A stretch of 64,000 nt of DNA from Lingula anatina (taxonomy: Eukaryota; Brachiopoda; Lingulata; Lingulida; Lingulidae). The notes under the pieces were generated by a model. The model was not told where the DNA came from. It saw only the letters and a list, made by a program, of their open reading frames with translations, and ran no database searches. The stretch covers positions 218,257-282,256 of the forward strand of contig NW_019775581.1 in NCBI RefSeq assembly GCF_001039355.2, written 5' to 3'. This document shows positions 49,792 to 62,290 of this stretch, one piece after another. The first letter of the stretch is position 1. Each line of letters begins with the position of its first letter. The translations under genes were made by a program, and so were the position numbers.

Positions 49792-50092
49792 GTTCAGATC
49801 GGGAAGAGCCGAGTGCTAGCTAGGCCGCGACCTAAATATGACGGACCTTCATGAAAGGAAGACCGCTTAATCCTGTAATGGTATCTCCGCCTCTCACACG
49901 CCTCCCCACGCGTCGTCCCTGCAGGGGCACAGTAATTAAATCTCGACTCAATTCAACCGGTCGAGATTCGACAGGTGGGGAGGCGTGTGAGAGGCAGAGA
50001 GACCAACACAGGGTTAAGCGGTCTTCCTTTCATGTAGGTCTGCCATATTTAGGTCGTGGCCTAGCTAGCACTCGGCTCTTCTCGATCTGAAT
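49792..50092. mobile_element. Family E MITE, long inverted repeats
   Basis: About 300 bp, almost wholly palindromic. Arms of about 130 bp begin GTTCAGATCGGGAAGAGCC and contain GAGTGCTAGCTAGGCC and GAAAGGAAGACCGCTTAA. A second, diverged member is at 59414-59765. Confidence 0.85.
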
Positions 50093-50286
50093 TCTGACAT
50101 AAAACCAATTTCAATTTAAGAAACCAATATTTATTAAATGCATGTTGCATCCTCTGTAATCATCCAAGCTTATAAACTGATTATTTGCAACAAGGCAATT
50201 AAACCCATTGAAAACCGTGGAAAAACATATCCGTAGCCTAACTATAACCTCTACCAGGGTCACAATTTATTTATGTACACTTTCTT

Positions 50287-50475
50287 AGACCCCATTTCCA
50301 GAGATTAGATCGATCTGCTTTAGATCGACCTAACTCCCTGGGGGTTCACGCTAAATAGCTGTCAGCCGGGCGGACACGAAAGTTAATTACCCCCTTACAG
50401 CTTGTAGTAGGCGGGACGGACATTTAAGCCGGATTATCTGACAGTAATCTAGTGAGACTCCCCGGTCGGATGGAC
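50287..50475. mobile_element. Family A MITE, copy 6, right end lost
   Basis: Has TTAGACCCCATTTCCAGAGA at the left, the TTAATTACCCCCTTACAGC core, then AGTGAGACTCCCCGGTCGGA. The GATCGATCTA right end is missing. Confidence 0.8.
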
Positions 50476-51244
50476 GTAGCAGTAAAAATTAAAAGGGTAA
50501 AAAATAATAGTAAATAAAATTAATGCTGAAATCTAGGGCCCTTTCTGTGCAAAATACAAAAACAACCATGAAGCCCCCATGTGCCAAAGATCATTCTGCC
50601 TGTTTACCAAAAATTTCCAACTTAAAAACTGAGACTCGCAATGTCTGTTTACAAATTCTCTGACCACGTTGTTAACATGTGCTTTCTAAGCACTGCCTAT
50701 CCTAACATGCTTAAGTACACGTTTTCTCGACTGAATATCGATCATTTTCCCCAAATAAAACGTGTTCGAGAGCTCGATGGAGTGAATCAATTACGCAGTG
50801 CCTGATCAATTATAATCCGAGCGATTTGCTAGTACATGGATAAAGGTCAGTCACCAAAGGATTTTAGTGCCAAATATAAGGCATGATGAGCTTTAAAAAT
50901 AATTGTTTATTTGAAACAACAGAAGTAAAATATTTCAAACTGCAGGGCAGTTGGCTGCGGTGTGTGCGCGCGCGTGTATGAGCGTGTGTTTAAGTGCGCT
51001 CGCGCGCGTGCATAGGATGGAGGATTCCATTTGAGGCTTTTCCCTTTCCCACAGTAATGATCAGCGCCTGGATGAGCATCACAACCGCCACTGGCAGAAC
51101 GAACAAACTGCGAAAATGTATTGAAAGCCCACAAAGCATTTTTCTCGCCCTATGGCCCTGGGAATTTCAGTTTCGATCGATAGTGGGCAATCACAATTTC
51201 AATGCATGAGTTAGTAATGAAATAAAGATGGAATATTGTGATCT

Positions 51245-51321
<77 letters not shown>

Positions 51322-51653
51322 TAAAAATGAAAATTCGTTCAGGTGTGACGTGGTTAATGTTCTGTTTGAGTGAGTAAGTGGCATTTATCACAAAGGGGTA
51401 TCGTAAGAGCGAACTAGCAAAATACTTTTTCTCAGACCATTGCTAGCTCTTCTAGAATATTTGAGTAGTAGCAAATACTCCTTTTATGCATATAATTATT
51501 AGAAGAGTCACAACTATGTCCCTCTTTGGTGGCAGTGAGTCTAGGTTTATGTTTCTTTGTTTCTTTTTAGAAAAATGGAGCGCAGCATAAATTAATACAG
51601 ACGTCCATGAACTTGGTTGCGTGCACCGAAACATCGCATCTTCTAAATTGAAT

Positions 51654-51689
<36 letters not shown>

Positions 51690-53040
51690 GAATCAGCAGA
51701 GTGCTGTAAGTACCCAGCATGAAACGCCGAAAACTAAGTCCAACGCACACAAGGACCTGGTTTCGTCTACTCAACCATGGAATTCCTCGATTCAACGTAC
51801 AACCCACTAGGGAGGAAACATCTCTTGTTGAACATGAAAGATATCATTTTCAAATCAATTTGATTCGGTTGGCTCATCAATGTAAGAACGCCCCTGCACA
51901 CACAAAATGTCAAAGCGCACCTGGTGGTGGAGACGGTATTCATATGTGGCCGCTGGTGTGCAGCGTTCCGTAACAACCTCAGCGTTCCTGCATCTTCATG
52001 TGCACGATATTCGGGGCCGTTTAAATTTCTAAAAATAGTTACTTAGTTCGAAAACGGGTCTTAACTTTTAAACCATACTTTTGACTTCTTCACACAAAAT
52101 GAATCGGTAGTACCGTAGTAGTCTTGTGAAACAATCAAAATAAATAAATAAATAATAAACAAATATTGATTCAGTAACAGGGGATGTTTCATTGTCTTAG
52201 ACCTATACTCGAAGTTGACTTTTTTCTTTGAAACCTCGCGTTTACATTGTTTAGATTGGGCTAGCCTTAAAATTTAGCAAAAGCAAGCTGGAAGCCTGTC
52301 AAGTTATGAACCAAGCCTTATAAGTGACTTGGATGCCCGTCCGTTATCAAACAGAGACAAACAACCGAGAAGATCCAGAAAGTACCGTACTGTCATTAAG
52401 TCTGGAAGGTAGGTTACGTAATGGAAGCCTTGCAGGACGGTTTGTAACCGCGCATGTTTTTGGTGAATAGCCAATCACTTTGGAGCATCCCAATATAGAT
52501 TTCGATACGTTTTCATAAACTAATACAAGTCTTCATTTACTTTGTTAATTCAAAACACCTGCAGCCATCAAAACGCGTAATTTTCATCCCCCCCCACTTT
52601 TATTTACTTTATTAAGTATTCATAAAGTAAGTATCCATAAAAAGAAAAGAAAGAAAATTCTTTTTAAGAAATTAAAAATATACTTTATAATCGCTTGGTC
52701 TATTTTGAACTTGTTTAAAAAAAATAGGGGAAACAAAGCTATGCCTCTTACGTGTAAAGGGAAAAACAATATATTCCAAAATCACAGGGATATCACAAGT
52801 TTATGTTTTGTTTAGAGTTTTTTTCTTCTGTTCATAAGCGATTTTATCAAATCTATTTTAAAGATGCTAAAATAAGGATCTGCACAGTCTCTTATGAGCC
52901 TAGAAAACAATCTGGGTTCAAATGAAAACAAATTCATAAATGATCTCTGATATCGAACAAATGTAGTTCTTAAAAAACTAAATTCTTTGTGAAGTTAAAG
53001 TCAGAACGAGTTCAAAGGCCACGTAGTGTGATTTTTCCTT
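50476..53040. other. No gene seen
   Basis: Has an alternating purine-pyrimidine GTGTGCGCGCGCG tract at 50958-51010, a (TA)n run at 51248-51319 and a (CA)n run at 51656-51687. GGAAGGTAGGTTAC occurs at about 52407 and again at 38880. Confidence 0.5.
51248..51319. repeat. (TA)n microsatellite
   Basis: About 36 TA units. Confidence 0.95.
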
Positions 53041-53057
53041 TCAGGCAGCCAAACAAA

Positions 53058-53135
53058 CACGTGCCGATGAAAATAGGCACGCCACATGACACGTGAAATC
53101 GTAGGAGGCCGTGACGTCATAGCTTTCCTCACGTG
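53058..53135 (+). promoter_or_regulatory. Promoter cluster: three CACGTG boxes and a CRE
   Basis: CACGTG at 53058-53063, 53090-53095 and 53130-53135, with TGACGTCA at 53112-53119, about 115-195 bases before the ATG of the next exon. These are palindromic sites for bHLH-zip (USF, MITF/TFEB, Myc) and CREB/ATF factors. There is no TATA box, and the local CpG density is high. Confidence 0.6.
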
Positions 53136-53250
53136 TACTAGTGCGCTGTTAGCGATGATATAGGAAAGGAACCCGTTAAACTGCTTCAAAACAGAGATAC
53201 ATATTACCGAGAGAGGATAATTCTGAAACAGATATTCTTTACACACAATC

Positions 53251-53318
53251 ATGGAGGACGATTCGTCGCGGGCCTCAACGGGCGACAAGGATAGCGGGCA
53301 GTCGTCGGCGTATGACAG
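53251..53318 (+). CDS. First coding exon of an unidentified gene
   Basis: ATG opens 22 codons (MEDDSSRASTGDKDSGQSS, then AYD) plus two bases before AG/GTAAAT, phase 2. It is CpG-rich (TCGTCGCGG), unlike the surroundings, and sits just behind the CACGTG/CRE cluster. The peptide is acidic and Ser-rich, as a disordered cytosolic N-terminus would be. It joins in phase to 62585/62588-62663. I do not recognise the protein. Confidence 0.6.
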
Positions 53319-54261
53319 GTAAATATGAAGGTTTTTTCCACCGTTGGCTGTTGCCTTGCAGGTCGCAACTATCGAGTGACCTAGATATTCGCTGTCACCT
53401 TGATCGGTTAATGAAACCTATAATGGAACATTACTTTAAGCCGCCACTTTAGTCTTACGCAATGCATGGAATCTCGACCAGGGTTGAGTGTTTTGATGAA
53501 TTCGATAAAATAGCCCCCCCCCCCACCCGAAGATCATTTGTACAGTACTGGTACGTGCTTCTAAGAGACTACATATTTTGAGCACAGTTTCTAGACGTTG
53601 TGGATGTGTTACCCTTACCAGTACTTTGCATACCAATTGAAGGATATAGTTGCATACCAATTGAAGGATATAGGACTTGATAATTTATTGCAGTTAAGTG
53701 ATTGTGTCTGAAAGGAATGGCTTTGGTGTTAAAGGAGCTGCAGAGTGTACCTATATTTCAGTAACACTAGCAACCATGAAGTGAAAGTTACTAATATATA
53801 TGTAGATTCAACTGTTTAGTCTGACTTCACAATGTTGCCAGTTTTTTTGTGGTATGAGAAATGCTATGACAATAATCAATATACATGTGTACATTTGTGT
53901 ATGATACCCCTGACCACAACATACAATCAATATGTTTTTCTCAGTCTTGTAAGAATAGGGTTAAAACCAGGATTATGTCAGTGGTGGAACCAGGGGAGAC
54001 CACAGAGAGGAATGCCCCCTCCCTCTTTTAGCTTAATTCTAAGTGGCCCCTCACATGGAAAGGAGATGAAACCAAACAATTTGCCAAATCGTTTGACCTA
54101 CATAGTACATTGTATATTGCCCTAGCTTGTCTGTGTTTTTCTTATTTGCCAGTCAAAGCGAGGCAAAATTTTACATCCTTCTACGTTTCCTCAGTAGGAT
54201 CATACAATGTATTACATGCAGTGATATAAACACTATGTTGTGCTCAATACATATCATACTG

Positions 54262-54292
<31 letters not shown>

Positions 54293-54963
54293 TGTGTGTG
54301 TGCATGTGTGCATGTGTGTGTGCGTGTGTATATGTGTGTGTATGTTAGTGCACCTACACTTGCAGATCTACGAGAGAATGCATTATGTATGGAATCCATG
54401 AAAGAGACTGTTTTATTGTAGGGCATTTGGGGGTAGGAGTGTGGGGGGGGGGCGAAGGTGAGGGAATACCGTTAGCTTCTTGTCCGATATGTGCAAGCTA
54501 TAAATATATATATGTATGCTGTGTGCACCCATGTTTATCAAATTGACCTTGTGGATTTGTGGGATATGTACTTGTGTATTACTTTAGTCACGTATATAGT
54601 AAACAACTGAGAATAGACTTCTACTGAGCAGTGCAGTTGTAGAACTGTTACAGGGACAAATGATAGATGAGGTGGAAGGTGTAACATGAATGCTTCACAG
54701 ATACCAGCAGTATGAATTATAAAAAGTGAATATAGTGGTCGTTTGCATATCAATGGGTATGTATGCTTAACTAAGCCGTAGCCCGGGGGATGGGGGGGGG
54801 AGTTCGAGCGGGGGGATGAGGGTGGTGAATTAGCTGCCCTTTTTGCTGGAAGAGGTCCACTGTGGATAAAATTTGATAAGGTACATGAAGGTTTCCTGAT
54901 AAAACGTACACTTTTTCAAAAAAGAAAAAAAAAGACTACCCCCCCCCCCCCCTCCTCTTTGAA
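53319..54963. other. Intron, left part
   Basis: Has a 20-bp direct repeat (ACCAATTGAAGGATATAG) at about 53633-53672 and a (TG)n array at 54261-54345. Confidence 0.5.
54261..54345. repeat. (TG)n microsatellite with CATG interruptions
   Basis: TG dinucleotides punctuated by CATG and TATG steps. Confidence 0.9.
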
Positions 54964-55523
54964 NNNNNNNNNNNNNNNNNNNNNNNNNNNNNNNNNNNNN
55001 NNNNNNNNNNNNNNNNNNNNNNNNNNNNNNNNNNNNNNNNNNNNNNNNNNNNNNNNNNNNNNNNNNNNNNNNNNNNNNNNNNNNNNNNNNNNNNNNNNNN
55101 NNNNNNNNNNNNNNNNNNNNNNNNNNNNNNNNNNNNNNNNNNNNNNNNNNNNNNNNNNNNNNNNNNNNNNNNNNNNNNNNNNNNNNNNNNNNNNNNNNNN
55201 NNNNNNNNNNNNNNNNNNNNNNNNNNNNNNNNNNNNNNNNNNNNNNNNNNNNNNNNNNNNNNNNNNNNNNNNNNNNNNNNNNNNNNNNNNNNNNNNNNNN
55301 NNNNNNNNNNNNNNNNNNNNNNNNNNNNNNNNNNNNNNNNNNNNNNNNNNNNNNNNNNNNNNNNNNNNNNNNNNNNNNNNNNNNNNNNNNNNNNNNNNNN
55401 NNNNNNNNNNNNNNNNNNNNNNNNNNNNNNNNNNNNNNNNNNNNNNNNNNNNNNNNNNNNNNNNNNNNNNNNNNNNNNNNNNNNNNNNNNNNNNNNNNNN
55501 NNNNNNNNNNNNNNNNNNNNNNN
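54964..55523. other. 560-N assembly gap, probably spurious
   Basis: Left flank 54873-54963 and right flank 55524-55620 are noisy versions of one sequence: a Phe-rich-looking TTTGA..GG.ACATGAA.GGTTTCC block, an A run, a C run, then CTCCTCTTTGAA. The true distance may be zero. Confidence 0.85.
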
Positions 55524-55652
55524 AAAAATTTGAAAGGGACATGAAAGGTTTCCGAAAAAACCTACCCTTTTTAAAAAAAAAAAAAAAAAAACCCCCCCCC
55601 CCCCCCCCCTCCTCTTTGAAACTTCTAAAGCTGTTAACTGATGCCGTCTGTA

Positions 55653-55788
55653 CAGGGCCCTGTAGGTTGAAAGCATCGTGCATTGCGACTGAGCGCAAGC
55701 ATCTCAATTCCATAACTCACCCATATTCGCCCCATATGGAATCTTGCGCTTGGTCGCAATGCGTAATGCTTTTGAGTTACGGGGCCCA
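55653..55788. mobile_element. Small MITE with GGGCCC ends
   Basis: About 136 bp. Ends are CAGGGCCCTGTAGGTTGAAA and, complemented, CTGGGCCCCGTAACTCAAAA; inside are matched CGCAATGC/GCATTGCG-type arms. GGGCCC ends are typical of hAT-derived MITEs. Confidence 0.7.
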
Positions 55789-56009
55789 GGTTCACAGTTC
55801 AGTTTGTTGAGGATGACAACTCAATACCCTGGATTGATCCTTGTCAAAACCAGTTAATTTAAACCTTGATACCTTAAATACAGAATAATAAGGTTATAAA
55901 TGTTTTGTTCATAATGAAATTTACCCCCTCCCCCCCCCCAAAAAAAAAAATTTTTTTTTAAACAAAAAACAATTAGGCACTAGTTTTATTTATTTTGGTA
56001 TTGAGGTTA

Positions 56010-56230
56010 AAGGGTGCATTCCCATAGATTTTAGATCAATCTATCCCCGTGGGGAGTCTCACTTGATTACTATCAGATAATCCGGCTTAAATGTCCGTCC
56101 CGCCTACTACAAGCTGTAAGGGGGTAATTAACTTTGGTGCCTGCCCGGCTGACAGCTATGTAGCATGAACCCTCCCAGGGAGTTAGGTCGATCTAGTTGG
56201 ATTGATCTAATCTCTGGGAATGGGGTCTAA
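56010..56230. mobile_element. Family A MITE, copy 7
   Basis: Has GGTGCATTCCCATAG and TTTAGATCAATCTATCC at the left, the TAAGGGGGTAATTAAC core, and a right end TCTCTGGGAATGGGGTCTAA. Confidence 0.85.
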
Positions 56231-56297
56231 GTGTACGGTAATGACTCAGTCTTTTCAATCAGCAAATATTATCAAACTTTTAGAGGCATAATTTTAC

Positions 56298-56485
56298 AAG
56301 CACAAAATTTAAATTTCTGTATGACGTTTGTGGTTCTTTACTGCATAGAATAGAACTGTAGAATAGCCTGCTTTTTACTTTTGTTGCTACCACTCAATAG
56401 GAATGTTCTTATGTAAGAAATTATGACTTAAAAAACTTTATCTGTAAACTCCACAATTGTCCCCACTGAAAGGATGGAGTAATTA
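56298..56485. repeat. Diverged interspersed repeat (with 8310-8490)
   Basis: Second member of the pair in the Gi-alpha intron. Confidence 0.6.
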
Positions 56486-57239
56486 CCATAACATACAGTC
56501 GTTGCTGTCTGTAAAACACGACATGGCAAGATCACATGGCTGACACATGGCTACAGGCCACTACATAGTTACCATTTGGTCTGTATATGGTGTCTGAACT
56601 GCGATGTTGACACAGATATGAGGGTGAGGCATGTTTGCAGGTGCTTCAGATAGAGGAATAAACAAAATGTTAGATAGGGCAAAAAAAGGCTTCTTCAGTG
56701 CAGATGTCCTAACATTGAATGCAAAGGCTTTAAGTAGGGTTCGGATTGCACTGGTAGGTTTTCATTGATCCCTCTTGAAAATTAATACCTTTTTTTAACA
56801 CAGTGACTTGCATGACTGAGAAAACATTTTTTTTTTCAAAGTACAATTACAGCAGTGTCTGTACATGAAAAATGATAAGTGGAGAAAGGCTGAAATATCT
56901 TTATTGCCTTCAGCTGAGCCCAGCTGTCTGTGACTGGAATTTAGATGAAATCTCTACTATAAACTGTGTACTGCAGCAATAAGTTCTGCTAAGTTTAGTT
57001 CTGCTAAAAACAATTTTAGTGTTATTTGCAGTTCTGTGTGAATGGATGTCTCAAGTAAGGTGTTACATGCAGGTTTCCATTAATGTTGCCATAGATGATA
57101 GGCTTTAATTTAACAAAAAATAATAAAATAAAATAAAAAGCATGGCATTTTCAACATTTTTCTCTTTAACACCAAGATGTAACCTATATCAAAAAACCTC
57201 TAAAAATTATAATCAGTAAATTCATTTATGGAGTGTAAG

Positions 57240-57241
57240 TT

Positions 57242-57293
<52 letters not shown>
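57240..57293. repeat. (TTTA)n microsatellite
   Basis: About 13 tetramer units. Confidence 0.95.
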
Positions 57294-57294
<1 letters not shown>

Positions 57295-57735
57295 TTTTAA
57301 CCATCAGGAGTGAAATTCACCTGTTTTCACTTCATTACAAGCAAGTGACTTAAAAATGAGAAACCAAAGATTCAAAAACTAGTTAAATTAGAACCAGTTC
57401 TGTGGACATGATACGATTCACACTGATGATGAAAGTGGGCGTTTCCTGCAAGAAAAAAAAATAATGATAAGAGCAATTTTCTAAAATTCTCCTATTATCA
57501 GAACTTTATTTGACCCGTCTCTGCACTTGGTTGTGACATTCCATGCCATTTCTGATTTTGAAATAATTAAGTTCTTATTGACCAGTCGGCTCTACATGTT
57601 TTCATTTATTAGCCAGGTTTTATTGTTTCTAAATTGGGTTTAAAATAAGTAGCTTTACAGGATGTGTATCCTGTGTTCACATGGAAAATAGGCTTTGGGG
57701 GATATTTCCAAATGAGGTAAGTTTGCCTTAAAGAT

Positions 57736-58085
57736 GCATACAAAGTCAATTTTTTGTCACAAAAACCAACCAAATGCCAGCATATAGTTTCAAGTAGTAT
57801 AACTAAGAGAATTACCAAAAGGCATTGTTTAATTTTACCCGAAAAAGGTGTTTGAACGGATTTTTCTGCTGGCATTCTAAGCTGTATGTCAATGGGGCAG
57901 GAAAGTAGGTCACGAAAGTAGGTTAAATTTACAACCAAAAATTTAAAGAAAGGAGCAGTCTAAAGGTATTTTATGGCTGATCGAGTGATCTATTCAGTTT
58001 ATCCCTTGACATGTTGAATTTATTTGAGTCATATAAGAATCTAGTAGAAGTGGTTTACATGTGTTACTGGGAATCCACGCTCCAC
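57736..58085. repeat. Family D interspersed repeat
   Basis: Reverse-complement partner of 16440-16810, from TTAAAGATGCATACAAAG to GGGAATCCACGCTCCACC. Confidence 0.75.
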
Positions 58086-59413
58086 CAATGCTCGGTTCGT
58101 ATGTACCTTTAAAGGAAAAAGTGTGGACATTACCAGGAAAATGTAATTTAGAAGTCTTGAGGAAACGGCTCAAACGTGCAGTTTAAAAAAAAAATTTCCA
58201 GATTACCCAGTGCTGTGTGCATTAACTCAAAGCTTTGAACAGGCCAATTGACACCTGACTGATAAGGTATCTGCAGGTAGGAAGTTCCCAAGGAAAGCCA
58301 TAGAATAATGCAAGGGTTTGTGTGTGAATTTACTCATAACATTTATAGGATGTCCTGTTTACAGGAATAGATTCCTCTAAGGAAACAGATATTGAGACTT
58401 CATTGTGGGCATATTGGAATATAACTTGAGACTCAGATCTAGATAGATATCTCTGTAATATGCAGTGACTCAAGAGAAAAGAGGAATTACACAGAAAACT
58501 TTGGACTCCTGCCATTGTATTCTCTCTGCCGTGCCTCATGAACAAGGTGACAAATTTTACCAAGGCACAGTAGAGTGTAGTATGATCTCTGCAAGAGACT
58601 GTAGGGCCTGTCTGAAGACAGTCACCAGGGGTAGGGAAACTGCCCTGTTGACTTAAAATATTCCATTCTGTATAAGAATTTGATCTAGGTCCTATGCCAT
58701 TTCTTAAGTTGGGTCAATTAAAAGCAAAGGTGAAGATGGTTCATATTTTCAGGAAAAGATGCCCCCCCCCCTCCCTAAATTGATGACTACAGACCTAATT
58801 GTCCTGTTGTGACATGATTTTTTTTTGAAGAATAAAACACAATTTTTGCCATTTCCCAGAAAATTTTGAAGAATATGTGGGAGTTTTCAGTTTCTTTAGT
58901 TAGAGAGTAGATAAATTAGGTGTGGAAATATTTCCTTGTCAAGACAAAAAAAAAAAAGTTGCTAGGATACTGTGTTTTAAATGGATGGGGATGTTTTAAA
59001 TTTAAGTTAGATATCAGTGGACAAGGTATTGAATGTGCAACAAATACCATTTAGTAAAGTGTTTCATATGACAGTAATTTTCCCACCTTTGTGACTAACT
59101 GAAAGGGCATTGTTATGCGGATCACATAGGAAACTATTATTTTATAAATCTTAATAATATTATTCTATTTTGGCAAAACATAATAAGTTGTTACTGACCC
59201 AACTTTTGGGAAATAACTTCTTATCATTTCTTTTGGATTTGTTTGTGTGTTTCTATTTTTCACTTAGAAGTATTTGTAGGACATTCCTTTGGTAAGTGGG
59301 GGTATTAACAATTGGCTAACAACAAACAAAAAATAAAATGCTAGTAAAGAACAAACCAAAAACATTTACCATTCCTATTCACAAATAATCTTAACTCACA
59401 AACTTGTATCTCA
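58086..59413. other. Intron, no feature seen
   Basis: Plain intronic sequence with short A, C and T runs. Confidence 0.5.
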
Positions 59414-59765
59414 GACCGCATTCAAATTGAGCCAGGCTTTACAAATCCTGAGAACTAAAAATGGCGGACGTACATGAAAGAAAAACCGTCTCAGTTTAGT
59501 TTGGTCTTATCATTAAATGGATGTTTTCCTGCACTTTCAGTGACATTTACTGGAAACTGGGTTCATTTACCTAGATGTATTTCATGTTTGGTATAAGTAA
59601 CAGGCCAATTTTAATTAAATGCTGAATTTAATGAGGTCATTGCCACATGGGGAGGCGTGAAAGAAGTGGAGAGACCATTACAAGATTAAGCAGTCTTGTC
59701 TTCATGTAGGTCTGCCATATTTAGGCCATGGACCAGCTAGCACTGGGCTCTTCTCATTCTGAATA
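59414..59765. mobile_element. Family E MITE, diverged copy
   Basis: Left end GACCGCATTCAAATTGAG. The right end has CATGTAGGTCTGCCATATTT, AGCTAGCACTGGGCTCTTCT and ATTCTGAAT, matching 50020-50092. Confidence 0.75.
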
Positions 59766-59939
59766 ACCCCTTGTGTGTTACATGTGTGCATTTACACATT
59801 ATTACTCGTGATTAGAAGACGGCAGCATGGCTCGAAGCTAACATGTATTTTTTACATGTCTGGTCGGGCTTGCTGATGGCATGTTTCACCCGTAACCAGC
59901 TAATTCACATTTACCCCCCCCCCCCCCCAATATAATTAG

Positions 59940-60440
59940 GAACAGTGTTGCAACTTGACTTTCGCTTTGCGCCATTCATGCATTGAAAACGACGTTGTCC
60001 CTCATTTTGAGGCGTGCTGCGCCGCCACGAATGTTCCTCAAAATTTCGTTGCGAGCACCTAAATAATGAAACTGAATGTTACTCTGTTTTACTTATCAGT
60101 TACTCAACTTCAGCATGAACGAAGCCATATTTGTTTACTCAGCACGTGTAGTGAGGTGTTCTAAGACGTCCGTGCTTGTACAGGCGGCCGGTCACGACCA
60201 GTTTGAGCTGCCTGTTTTCGGTGTTTTGCGCAGTACATAATTTCAACGCCCTCTACTAGTGTTTTTCATTAACACTGATATCTTTTTTTTTACATAAAGT
60301 CCTGGCAATGAGTTCTTTGCAGTGTAGCCTAGTTTACAGTAAACTGTGAATCAGCACAGGACTTAAACTACTGCGCATGCGCGAAAAGTACTCTGTTTGA
60401 AATAAACAAATGGTGAAATTGACAAAGCCTGCCAGTGATT
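59940..60440. other. CpG-richer patch with NRF1-type site
   Basis: TGCGCATGCGC at 60372-60382, a CACGTG at about 60144 and several GCGCCG steps in an otherwise AT-rich intron. It could be an internal promoter or an exon upstream region; nothing coding is seen. Confidence 0.25.
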
Positions 60441-62174
60441 ACCGTCTGGTTGATTTGATTTAATTTGCTTTCTGGTGTTGTTTTGAGAGGTTATATTAGA
60501 AATATTCTGTTGATTGTATGTCTTAAAAAGCAAATCCATTGGACTTTCTTTAGATTAACATTTATTTTGTCTTCATTGTAAGGGGAATTCCCTTCGCATT
60601 TATAGTGTTACTTGTGGCCCCAAGGGAATTTTCCATCCCTCCTTCACTGTTGACAAATAAAATGCTTCATTTGGCAGATTTAAAATGATTATGCAAAATG
60701 CATTTGCAGGGAGGTTAGTTTCAGGTAATGCTGTTAGCATATTCTAATGGGTGGGTTAAATGTTTAACTTCTACTTCTGCGTGTTGATCATAAGGTCTTA
60801 TTTTTTGAAAGGCAGTGGCAGTGGTACCAAACAATTACAATGCAGTTTGTAATCTCGTAAAAATTGGGTTTTTAAAATGAAGGTCACAGCTTGGCATACA
60901 TCAAAAGAGTTCTCAGTTATTACTGGAATCTTCAATAATAATTAATATGAAACATACAATATAATAAGTTCTTATGTGTGGCCTATTTCTTAGCCAAATT
61001 GATATTTCGTTGAATTAAGAGGTTACAAAACACCAGAGATCGTATCGTTGACCTATTTCACGGATCGAGGCACCATATTTTTTTCCTGTACTCTCAAGAG
61101 CCATTATTTACTTCAAAGAAGGTCATGGCTTACTCTCAAAGCAAGCTCCCTGGAGCCAACTTGCATACAACATAACTCTGCTTTATCATTTTTTTTTTTT
61201 TTTTTGCTTCCCAAGCAGTAATTGTTGTGTGTTAATTATGTGAGATGGGATTTTAGACTAGGTAATGGAATTTTGTTGACAAACTTATTGAAAAAAACTG
61301 TCATCAATATCACAATGCCTGGATGCCCTTTCTTCTGTATTAGCTTTGGGTAGGTCAGATAGCTTAGGGCCTATTGTGTAATATCCATGCTACATGTATG
61401 CATATGTCATGTCATCATAAGTATGTCTGCCAAAATGGGCATGTTTAAGGATTTACAGGAATGAAAAGCAGCAACTTTAGAGGTTGCTCGGCAAAGTTTT
61501 ATTTAATATATTAATCAGTTTAAGTGAAGTAACGATTAAACTATCAAGAAATAATTGTAATGGGGTTGTATTTAAAAAAAAAGGAAAAAAAAAACAAGGT
61601 GGAAAAGTAGTTTTAATGTGCAAGCTCCAAATATAATTGAGGTTATACAAATAGCTGTCCCACACCAGATTATACCTTCTTCATCATATATCACAAATTT
61701 GCATTTTGACCCCCTTTTGAAAGTGAATTTGAACAAAGTTTCACTTCATTTGACCGTATTACGGTAATTAATTGGTAGAATACACATCTGAGATGTGCCT
61801 ATTATTGGCAATGTTCCTATTTCGGCAGGACAGTTTGAGGAACAAAGCAATGTTTAATATGTTCTGAGGTCTGACTTTTGCATTGCTATTTATAATACTA
61901 CGGGAATTAAAAAACTTTTTTTTGCTCTATTTAATAATTACATGAAAACCTTTATGGCGAAGGAAGTCACTGGGCTACTTGACTTACTTGGAAGATAATA
62001 ATAATTATGCAATAAGGTTTCAGAAATTAAAATAACATAATGAAAATTAACTGAAAAAAGATGTATATATATGGCAAATAATTTTAATTATATTTTGCTT
62101 TTATTGCTTTTATAATGAGAAATTAAAGTTGCAACTGAAAACAGTTGTGTGATTATTGACTTAAAAGGGTGCAA

Positions 62175-62177
<3 letters not shown>
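60441..62177. other. Intron, no feature seen
   Basis: AT-rich, with a T run at about 61190-61205. Confidence 0.5.

Positions 62178-62224
<47 letters not shown>
62178..62224. repeat. (TA)n-poly(T) tract
   Basis: A TA run followed by about 18 T. Confidence 0.95.
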
Positions 62225-62236
62225 CCATAAATAAGT

Positions 62237-62290
62237 TCCAGGCCTGTAGCTAGGGCCAGGGTTCTGGGGGTGCGAAAGAACCCCCTTTTT
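62237..62290. mobile_element. Possible transposon terminus
   Basis: AGGCCTGTAGCTAGGGCCAG followed by GGGGGTGCGAAAGAACCCCC, a small hairpin. This resembles termini of hAT-type elements widespread in animals. The other end was not found. Confidence 0.4.

Noticed and set aside
54916-55810. Large ORFs running through the N gap
   Set aside because: They consist of unknown residues bridging an assembly gap.
57609-57938. Peptide shared with the frame at 16717-17064, looking like a conserved protein
   Set aside because: The similarity is confined to the family D repeat DNA, and the frames stop making sense outside it.
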